From JAHDCE01 sp051275765 (GTDB lineage: Bacteria > Bacteroidota > Bacteroidia > Chitinophagales > Saprospiraceae): a DNA stretch of 5,263 bases. The position numbers and the translations under genes were made by a program. Location: the NCBI GenBank assembly GCA_051275765.1, contig JBNMOV010000358.1, positions 1 to 5,263 on the forward strand, given 5' to 3'. This document shows, one piece after another, positions 1 to 5,263 of this stretch (position 1 is the stretch's first letter; every line of letters begins with the position of its first letter). The notes under the pieces were generated by a model. The model worked only from the letters and a program-made list of their open reading frames with translations, searched no databases and was not told where the DNA came from.

Positions 1-26
1 GTTAAGATTACTTTATTATTAATTGA

Positions 27-57
27 TTTGACAAACAATACTTAAGTAATATCTGTT
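27..57 (+). promoter_or_regulatory. Candidate promoter for clpC
   Basis: A TTTG at 27-30 is followed after 19 bases by TATCTGTT (50-57). This has the spacing of the Bacteroidota housekeeping promoter (TTTG near -33, TAnnTTTG near -7), but the -7 box matches only in part. The same place also contains TTGACA (28-33), a perfect classical -35, though no good -10 follows it. The leader to the ATG would be about 60 bases. No CtsR-type or CIRCE-type heat-shock operator is visible in the 119 bases upstream. This is an inference from spacing only. Confidence 0.3.
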
Positions 58-119
58 TAAAAGAATAATGGCAGTTTATTACAAAAAATTACCATAGCAA
101 CAATACTAAGTTAAGATAC

Positions 120-2657
120 ATGAAGAAATTTTCGCCCAAAGTAAAAATCGTTATCTCTCGAAGCATGGAAGAAGCCAAGCGATTGGGACACGATTATATT
201 GGTACAGAACACTTACTACTAGGTATCATCCAACGAGTGGAAAATCTAGCCTGTAAGGTACTTACTTCATTAGAAGTAGATAAAAAAGAATTGAGGCATT
301 TGATTGAAGACTCTGTTTTCAGAAGAAAACTGCCTACCGCTCATCTTAAGATAGGAGAATTACCATTAGATAAGCACGCAGATCGCGTTTTGAAGGTAGC
401 ATTCCTAGAAGCTCGCCAAATGAAGAGCGAAGCCATAGGTCCAGAACATCTTATGTTATCCATTCTTAAAGATAAGGATAATCGTGCGTCTCGTATTCTC
501 GATGAATTTGATGTGGATTATGATGCGTTCAGAAATGAATTATATTTCATGGGACAAGATGATGATATACCTAATATAAAGAATGAAGCACCTGGTGACC
601 CAGGAGATCCAGAAGAACCATTCGAAGAAGAGCAGCGTTTCCAACAGCCTCGCAAAGGTGCTTCTAAATCTAGAACTCCAGTATTAGATAATTTTGGAAG
701 AGATGTAACTAAATTGGCTGAGGAAGGAAAACTCGATCCTATCATTGGTAGAGAAACTGAGATAGAAAGAGTTTCACAGATCCTAAGTCGTCGTAAAAAG
801 AATAATCCAATTCTTATTGGAGAACCTGGTGTGGGTAAAACTGCTATTGCGGAAGGTCTTGCTTTGAAAATCATCAAGAAGCAAGTATCTAGAACTTTAT
901 TCGGCAAAAGAATCGTTATGCTAGATTTGGCTGCTTTGGTAGCTGGAACTAAATATAGAGGACAGTTCGAGGAAAGAATGAAGGCAATCATGAATGAATT
1001 GGAGAAGTCAAGAGACGTGATTCTTTTCATCGATGAAATCCATACCATAGTAGGTGCTGGAGGTGCTACAGGTTCTTTGGATGCTTCCAATATTTTCAAA
1101 CCTGCATTAGCAAGGGGAGAATTGCAATGTATCGGAGCATCTACATTGGATGAATACAGACAGTATATAGAAAAAGATGGAGCATTGGATCGTCGTTTCC
1201 AAAAGGTACTCGTAGAGCCGCCTTCTTTAGACGAAGCGGTACATATCTTGATCAATATCACGCCTAAGTATGAAGAATTTCACAATGTGCAATATTCAGA
1301 AGAAGCGATTAAAGCTTGTGTGAGTTTGAGTGATAGATATATCAGTGATCGTTTCCTCCCAGATAAAGCGATTGATGTATTGGATGAAGCAGGTGCAAGA
1401 GTGCATTTGAAAAACATCCACGTTCCTAAGCATATTCTAGATTTAGAAGAAAAGATAGAATTAATAAAGGATCGAAAGAATAGTGCAGTTAAAAATCAGC
1501 AGTATGAAAAAGCAGCTGATTTGAGGGATCACGAATCCAAGTTACTTCGCCAATTAGAATTTGCGAAGCAAGAATGGGATGAAGATTCCAAAACTAAGCG
1601 TTATCCAGTAACAGAGGAAGACATCGCAGAAGTAGTAGCGATGATGACCAGTATTCCTGTTCAGAAAGTGGCACAAAGTGAGAGCAATAAGCTCGTGAAA
1701 ATGTCCGACGATTTAGGTGGAGCTGTAATTGGACAGGACGAAGCTATCAAAAAGGTGACTCGTGCTATCCAAAGAAATAGAATTGGATTGAAAGATCCAT
1801 CCAAGCCGATTGGTTCGTTCGTATTCCTAGGCCCAACAGGTGTAGGTAAAACGGAATTAGCTAAGGCTTTGGCTAAATATATCTTTGATTCAGAGGATGC
1901 ACTCATTCGCATAGATATGAGTGAGTACATGGAAAAATTCGCTATCAGTAGATTGATAGGAGCCCCTCCGGGATATGTAGGTTATGAAGAAGGTGGACAG
2001 TTGACTGAAAAAGTGAGACGAAAGCCTTATTCTGTTATCCTTTTGGATGAGATAGAAAAAGCACACCCAGATGTTTGGAATGTAATGTTGCAAGTATTGG
2101 ATGATGGTCAATTGACAGATGGATTGGGTAGAAAAGTAAATTTCAAGAATACCCTTATCATTATGACTTCTAATATTGGTATTCGTGATTTACAGTCCTT
2201 TGGTCAAGGTGTAGGATTTGCTACACAGACAAGAGAAGATAATAATGAGGAAGATGCTAAACGTGTGATTCATAATGCACTGAAGAGTACTTTCTCTCCT
2301 GAATTCTTGAACAGATTGGACGATGTGATTATTTTCAATAGTTTATCACAGGATGATATTACTAAGATTATCGACATCACATTGAAAGAGCTGTATGGTA
2401 GATTGGAAATCATGGGCTTCAGCTTGAAGATGACCAAGGAAGCGAAACAGTTCGTAGCAGAAAAAGGTTATGATCCTAAGTTTGGAGCTAGACCACTACA
2501 CCGTTCTATTCAACGATACATCGAAGATCCATTGGCAGAATATATTTTGAATAATAATCCTAAAGAAGGGGCTAAATTCGAAGCTGTCATGAATAAGGAG
2601 AAGGATGGTTTAGTGATTAAAAAAGCGAAAAGTTCTGCTACTAAGAAGGAAATTTAA
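120..2657 (+). CDS. clpC: ATP-dependent Clp protease ATP-binding subunit ClpC (Hsp100 unfoldase)
   Basis: This is a cytoplasmic AAA+ unfoldase that, by family knowledge, forms hexamers, threads damaged or tagged proteins through its pore and feeds them to ClpP. At 845 residues it is full length for ClpC. Visible parts in order: a Clp N-domain with two repeats (about 1-145, with IGTEHLLLG and IGPEHLMLS); an acidic Pro/Glu-rich linker (146-180); the first AAA domain with Walker A GEPGVGKT (234-241), Walker B ending IDE (304-306) and arginines R358/R359; a short UVR-type coiled-coil middle domain (about 440-480, QQYEKAADLRD), which separates ClpC from ClpB and ClpA; the second AAA domain with Walker A GPTGVGKT (571-578), Walker B LLDE (641-644), sensor-1 asparagine in TSNIG, arginine R732 and sensor-2 GARPL (789-793). 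GVGF (697-700) is the ClpP-docking loop motif, so a protease partner is expected, but no clpP lies in the window. The ATG at 120 gives the usual FSPKVK amino end. All catalytic motifs are intact and it appears monocistronic. Confidence 0.98.
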   Translation: MKKFSPKVKIVISRSMEEAKRLGHDYIGTEHLLLGIIQRVENLACKVLTSLEVDKKELRHLIEDSVFRRKLPTAHLKIGELPLDKHADRVLKVAFLEARQMKSEAIGPEHLMLSILKDKDNRASRILDEFDVDYDAFRNELYFMGQDDDIPNIKNEAPGDPGDPEEPFEEEQRFQQPRKGASKSRTPVLDNFGRDVTKLAEEGKLDPIIGRETEIERVSQILSRRKKNNPILIGEPGVGKTAIAEGLALKIIKKQVSRTLFGKRIVMLDLAALVAGTKYRGQFEERMKAIMNELEKSRDVILFIDEIHTIVGAGGATGSLDASNIFKPALARGELQCIGASTLDEYRQYIEKDGALDRRFQKVLVEPPSLDEAVHILINITPKYEEFHNVQYSEEAIKACVSLSDRYISDRFLPDKAIDVLDEAGARVHLKNIHVPKHILDLEEKIELIKDRKNSAVKNQQYEKAADLRDHESKLLRQLEFAKQEWDEDSKTKRYPVTEEDIAEVVAMMTSIPVQKVAQSESNKLVKMSDDLGGAVIGQDEAIKKVTRAIQRNRIGLKDPSKPIGSFVFLGPTGVGKTELAKALAKYIFDSEDALIRIDMSEYMEKFAISRLIGAPPGYVGYEEGGQLTEKVRRKPYSVILLDEIEKAHPDVWNVMLQVLDDGQLTDGLGRKVNFKNTLIIMTSNIGIRDLQSFGQGVGFATQTREDNNEEDAKRVIHNALKSTFSPEFLNRLDDVIIFNSLSQDDITKIIDITLKELYGRLEIMGFSLKMTKEAKQFVAEKGYDPKFGARPLHRSIQRYIEDPLAEYILNNNPKEGAKFEAVMNKEKDGLVIKKAKSSATKKEI

Positions 2658-2681
2658 AGTAGTCTTTTCAATACATAATAG

Positions 2682-2719
2682 AAGCAGCGATTCAAATGAT
2701 TTTGAGTCGCTGCTTTTTT
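2682..2719 (+). terminator. Intrinsic terminator of clpC
   Basis: A 15-bp stem (2682-2696 with 2701-2715, one G-T pair at 2691/2706) closes on the loop TGAT and runs into a six-T tract (2714-2719). It starts 25 bases after the clpC stop. The GC-rich base of the stem (GCAGCGA / TCGCTGC) plus the T-tract make this a textbook rho-independent terminator on the plus strand. Confidence 0.92.
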
Positions 2720-2780
2720 GTTTGTGTTATGTAAGAATCAGTTGATAAATAGTAGTATCAACCACTTTCTAAACAACTTC

Positions 2781-2823
2781 AATTTAAAAATCCCTAATTT
2801 TCAAATTATTGAAAATTAGGGAT
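2781..2823 (-). terminator. Intrinsic terminator of the convergent lipoprotein gene
   Basis: A perfect 15-bp stem (2790-2804 with 2809-2823) encloses the loop ATTA. Read on the minus strand it is followed at once by a T-rich tail (complement of 2781-2789, TTTTAAATT). It lies 36 bases beyond the stop codon of the minus-strand lipoprotein gene at 2860. A T-run also occurs a few bases beyond the stem on the plus strand, so it might back up the clpC terminator. The stem is AT-rich apart from a CCC/GGG block, hence somewhat weaker than the one at 2682. Confidence 0.78.
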
Positions 2824-2859
2824 AACTCATTTTTTAATAAAAGACACTTAATGATATAT

Positions 2860-3756
2860 TTATTCTACTACAACCTCAATACATTCTTCGAGGTAAGTGC
2901 ATGTTGAGGATTCGTGTAGGATACAAACTGTATAAGTTCCTACATCATCAAACGAATAATTAAAGATATCATCTCCATTGGAAATATTGCCTTCTTCTTC
3001 TATTATTTCTCCATCTACAGCCCAGCCATACCAATCAATACTATCAGAATAACTAGCTGTGAATACAAAATCAACCCCGTTTTGAGTAAATGAAATTTCA
3101 AATTCAGGACAACCATCTCCTGGTCCTTCTTCTTCAACAACAACTGTATGACAAGCAAAAACTCCCTCTGGACAATCAGGTGTTTCTATGCCTGCACATA
3201 TTTCATAAGCTCCTGGAGTACTAAAGTCAACTGCGTAAATCAAACCATCACCTACATAAGCTCCATTTACTGTCCAAAAAACTTGGTCTGAATTATCTTC
3301 ATTAGGAAATGAAACAGCAAACTGATGTTCAGATGGACTTTCTGTATAAACTAATGACATTTCAGGACAACCTGTTGGGGGAGTTGAATCACTTTCGACT
3401 ACAATGGTTTCACAGTATTCTGTACCTTCTGGACAGTCGGGTGTTTCGGTAAAAATACAAACTTCGTAGGATCCCGCAGTAGAAAAACTAGTTTCAAATA
3501 GATTATCTCCATTCACTGTGGTTCCCTCTTCTTCAGCCACCTCTCCATTTATTGTCCACCCATACCAAAAGAGCGTTTCGATTTCTGGAAAATCTGCTTC
3601 GAAATAATAATCGTTTACTTCATTGGAATAAGTAAAAGCTAATTCAGGGCAGCCATCAGAACTAGAATTTGTTGTGACTTCATTTTCTCCACAGGAAAAT
3701 AGTAAAGAAGCTGCTGCTAAGAACATTAATGATTTAAAAACAATGTGTAAATTCAT
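2860..3756 (-). CDS. Lipoprotein with three cysteine-rich PKD-like repeats, function unknown
   Basis: A predicted 298-residue surface lipoprotein. The ATG at 3756 is chosen over an upstream in-frame ATG at 3810 because it directly starts a lipoprotein signal peptide: a Lys-containing head, a hydrophobic core (about 9-20) and a lipobox LFSC with the lipidated cysteine at 22. It is preceded by a run of eight A, as is usual in Bacteroidota, and the 3810 start would lie inside a repeat element. The mature protein is three repeats: about 36-121, 130-208 and 216-298. Each opens with CPE, has a Trp-containing strand followed by (D/N)GE or NGA, a G(S/A/T)Y-x2-C strand typical of PKD/Ig-like folds, then two more cysteines and a closing (I/V)VVE. 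Cysteines are 36/100/108/115, 130/187/195/202 and 216/278/286/292, which suggests two disulfides per repeat. The protein is very acidic. It has no catalytic motif and ends in the last repeat with no sorting tail. An adhesion or binding role is a guess. It is transcribed towards clpC and ends at its own terminator. Confidence 0.85.
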   Translation of the reverse strand: MNLHIVFKSLMFLAAASLLFSCGENEVTTNSSSDGCPELAFTYSNEVNDYYFEADFPEIETLFWYGWTINGEVAEEEGTTVNGDNLFETSFSTAGSYEVCIFTETPDCPEGTEYCETIVVESDSTPPTGCPEMSLVYTESPSEHQFAVSFPNEDNSDQVFWTVNGAYVGDGLIYAVDFSTPGAYEICAGIETPDCPEGVFACHTVVVEEEGPGDGCPEFEISFTQNGVDFVFTASYSDSIDWYGWAVDGEIIEEEGNISNGDDIFNYSFDDVGTYTVCILHESSTCTYLEECIEVVVE

Positions 3757-3760
3757 AACA

Positions 3761-3768
3761 TTTTTTTT
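3761..3768 (-). promoter_or_regulatory. A-rich translation initiation leader of the lipoprotein gene
   Basis: On the minus strand eight consecutive A lie 5-12 bases before the ATG at 3756, and no Shine-Dalgarno sequence is present. Bacteroidota commonly initiate from such A-rich, unstructured leaders, which supports 3756 as the true start. Confidence 0.5.
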
Positions 3769-3784
3769 ATGATTTATAAATAAT

Positions 3785-3942
3785 ACCAATTTGTATTTAT
3801 AAAGTCGCATTGGATTTGGTAATAAATTTGATGAATTGTGAGGCGAAAAATGCAGACATAGCCGTAGCTATGGCGAGTATTTTTAACGAAGCAAGTCATT
3901 AAATTTATCCAATTATATGCGACATTTATGATTCAAATTGGT
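3785..3942. repeat. Long imperfect palindromic element with inverted ends (MITE- or REP-like)
   Basis: The ends are exact inverted copies, ACCAATTTG (3785-3793) and CAAATTGGT (3934-3942). A second matched block lies at the same distance inside each end: GTCGCAT (3804-3810) and ATGCGAC (3917-3923). The interior folds on itself around CATAGC-CGTA-GCTATG (3857-3872), with further paired blocks such as AAATTTGATG against CATTAAATTT (3824-3833 / 3897-3906) and AAAAA against TTTTT (3846-3850 / 3880-3884). No open reading frame of note lies inside. It begins 28 bases upstream of the lipoprotein start, so that gene must take its promoter from this element or from the short gap. TA dinucleotides occur at or near both borders, which would fit a Tc1/IS630-type non-autonomous element, but no clear target duplication can be shown from one copy. 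Confidence 0.7.
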
Positions 3943-4010
3943 GTAAGGCATAGCACTCTCAGGACTTTATCCACGAGAGATAAGCCAATCAAAGTATTAT
4001 GATGAAAAAT

Positions 4011-4199
4011 TTATTCTATTAAGGAATCTAAGTAATGATGATTTGAACAAATGGATTTAATGGTTTGGTTAGACATTGCACGTACCGTTTTATGAAGCCA
4101 TTCTTTTACTTTTTCGATATTTTCAAATACCTTATTTTTGAACTGTTGCTTTATGTGTCGCCAAACCTGTTCACAAGGATTGAGTTCGGGACAACGTCT
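4011..4199 (-). pseudogene. IS630-family transposase, C-terminal fragment
   Basis: On the minus strand, 61 codons from 4196 to a TAA at 4013-4011 read as the C-terminal end of an IS630/Tc1-type DDE transposase. It begins with RCPELNPCEQVWRHIKQQF, the family signature in which the glutamate of NPxE is the third catalytic acid. A Lys/Glu-rich helical tail follows (NIEKVKEWLHKTV), and then a natural-looking end (HHYLDSLIE). The two upstream aspartates and the whole N-terminal part are missing. In frame, the sequence before it (RSCLLKSGHAAYTR, back to a stop at 4241) does not look like the family. There is no start codon giving a sensible protein. It is a remnant, not an active element, and no intact terminal inverted repeats were recognised. 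It could once have driven the nearby palindromic repeat, but that is speculation. Confidence 0.8.
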
Positions 4200-4264
4200 G
4201 GTATATGCGGCGTGACCAGATTTTAACAGGCATGACCGTCATATACTTTGTTATGGACTTTTAT
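4197..4264. other. Spacer between transposase scrap and beta-helix gene
   Basis: These 68 bases hold no gene I can support. They contain two near-copies of GGCRTGACC (4209-4217 and 4229-4237) 20 bases apart, and a small palindrome ATGAC-C-GTCAT (4232-4242). No hairpin with a T-tract follows the stop at 4265, so the downstream end of the broken beta-helix gene has no recognisable terminator. This is probably the ragged edge of the decayed insertion sequence. Confidence 0.3.
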
Positions 4265-5263
4265 TTATTTTCCTTTCATTATTTTTTCAATTACTTTTTG
4301 GCCAGTCTCTAGGTCTTTGATTTCAAGTAGGTAAATCCCATGAGCTAAAGTTTGAATATCAATTACAGACTGATTTGTCGTACTCATAATTAATATTCCT
4401 TGTAAGTTATAAAAAGTTGCTTCGTACTTTATATTGCCCGAAATATCAATGTTGATAATATCTACTGCAGGGTTCGGGAATACAAAATAATCCGAAGCAG
4501 AAGCTGTTGAGGAGATTTCATCTATTCCAACGGTCACGGTCAGACAGTCTGGGTAAGTATCGCAATTACATGTTAACTCCATTTCTTCGTTGGTAAATGG
4601 AATAATCGGATTATTTACATCAAGATTGGCCGGATGAGTTTCTGTTCTACCGTCACATTCGAGCAAATTATCAGCCCAATAATTAGTTATAACATTATAA
4701 ACGCCATTATCACAGTCCCCATTCTCGTTATAAACGATAACATCTCCTTCAACTTTAATATCACCATGAAGCAGATATGCTTACTTGAGCACGCATCCCA
4801 ACAATAGCATTATCGGAAAGCGTATTATTTTCCAGAAAGGCTTGTCCTCTAGCAACTGCATTGTCCGTCATAGTTGTTGAATGACTTACAAGGGATTATC
4901 TTTCACTACTGCATTTCCGCTAAGCGTGGCATGGTAAAGCATTGCAGTATTCTCAATACGGACATTTCCGGTTAATACTGAATTACCTCTGACTATAGCA
5001 TAGGGACCGACATAGACTGAGTTATCTACAGAAGCACCGACTTCTATCCATCCCCCTCCATTTGGATGAAGGCTCCCATTAGTTTTTATTTGAGCTCTAA
5101 AATTTTCAGGCTCTTGAAAACCCTCTGGATAAGCACCGGATATGGTTAAGTCATAAGGATATCGAAACTTTTTAGGATAGCCCTGCCAAGTGTCGTTGGT
5201 TTGATTGGTCATGATACCGCTCGGTGGTGCACCCATGACAACAAAGTATAGGAATTCTTCATC
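4265..5263 (-). pseudogene. Secreted beta-helix protein with T9SS sorting domain, 5' end off window, two frame lesions
   Basis: Three adjoining open stretches on the minus strand are one gene. The first runs in frame from the window edge at 5263 (DEEFLYFVVMGAPPSG), so the ATG at 5236 is unlikely to be the start; it closes at a TAA at 4888-4886. The second continues the same protein in another frame (4889 to about 4785, VSHSTTMTDNAVARGQAF). The third (4780-4265, AYLLHGDIKVEGDVIVYN) is back in the first frame. The joined protein has an N-terminal part of unknown fold, then a left-handed beta-helix of hexapeptide repeats with GN turns (VGASVD, PYAIVR, GNSVLT and so on). After that come a Cys-containing link (CNCDTYPDC) and a 73-residue T9SS type A tail from FPNP at about 4480, with GIYLLEI near the end. 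It resembles secreted Svx/AvrXca (DUF6055) proteins from memory, which is uncertain. The T9SS tail would send it through the outer membrane. No intact product is expected unless the lesions are sequencing errors. Confidence 0.82.

Noticed and set aside
68..97. A nine-codon open frame (MAVYYKKLP) in the clpC leader as a possible regulatory leader peptide
   Set aside because: It is too short to be distinguished from chance in AT-rich DNA, and there is no attenuator hairpin between it and clpC.
1..119. Direct repeat GTTAAGATTAC (1-11) and GTTAAGATAC (110-119)
   Set aside because: It is short, low-complexity and AT-rich, and the second copy abuts the start codon. Chance is the simpler explanation.
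518..1261. A 247-codon open frame on the minus strand inside clpC
   Set aside because: It is a shadow of the clpC reading frame, with no recognisable domain and a composition typical of antisense frames. The minus-strand frames at 1661-1930 and 1890-2111 are the same kind of artefact.
3757..3810. Upstream ATG at 3810 giving an 18-residue longer lipoprotein
   Set aside because: The extension would bury the signal peptide behind a charged, unrelated segment and lies mostly inside the palindromic element. The ATG at 3756 gives a standard lipoprotein signal.
3956..3979. Hairpin CTCTC-A-GGA / TCC-AC-GAGAG as terminator or insertion-sequence end
   Set aside because: The stem is interrupted, no T-tract follows on either strand, and no partner repeat at the other side of the transposase scrap was found.
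4265..4666. A separate small secreted protein starting at a TTG at 4666
   Set aside because: The frame is open upstream to 4780 and continues the beta-helix repeats. The segment is the C-terminal part of the broken gene, not an independent gene.
4785..4889. Programmed ribosomal frameshifting as an explanation for the frame changes
   Set aside because: No slippery heptamer or downstream structure is visible at either site, and two opposite shifts within about 105 bases with no benefit fit decay or sequence error better.

Overview
The window is AT-rich and reads as Bacteroidota. A type IX secretion (T9SS) C-terminal sorting domain is visible on the minus strand. The two supportable gene starts lack a Shine-Dalgarno sequence and are preceded by A-rich leaders. 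The AAA+ unfoldase is of the ClpC type usual in that phylum. I cannot place the organism below phylum from this sequence alone.

Layout: (1) 1-119 is a leader with a weak promoter candidate. (2) 120-2657 (+) is a complete clpC, an 845-residue Clp/Hsp100 unfoldase, closed by a strong intrinsic terminator at 2682-2719. (3) 2781-2823 is a second perfect hairpin, with its T-tract on the minus strand, ending the convergent gene. (4) 2860-3756 (-) is a lipoprotein made of a signal peptide and three copies of an approximately 80-residue four-cysteine PKD-like repeat. (5) 3785-3942 is an imperfect palindromic element of about 158 bp with matching ends, of the dispersed-repeat or MITE kind, just upstream of the lipoprotein start. 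(6) 4011-4199 (-) is the C-terminal scrap of an IS630-family transposase. (7) 4265-5263 (-) is the end of a secreted beta-helix protein with a T9SS sorting tail. It is entered from the right window edge and broken by two frame lesions.

The left half is conserved housekeeping sequence (protein quality control). The right half is accessory: cell-surface or secreted proteins, a decayed transposase, a palindromic repeat and a damaged gene. No functional link between clpC and the minus-strand genes is apparent; they converge and are separated by back-to-back terminators. The most informative observations are that three open fragments between 4265 and 5263 are one gene whose hexapeptide register allows the lost bases to be estimated, and that an unannotated IS630 remnant and a long palindrome fill the space between the two surface-protein genes. 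I saw no convincing new multi-gene system.
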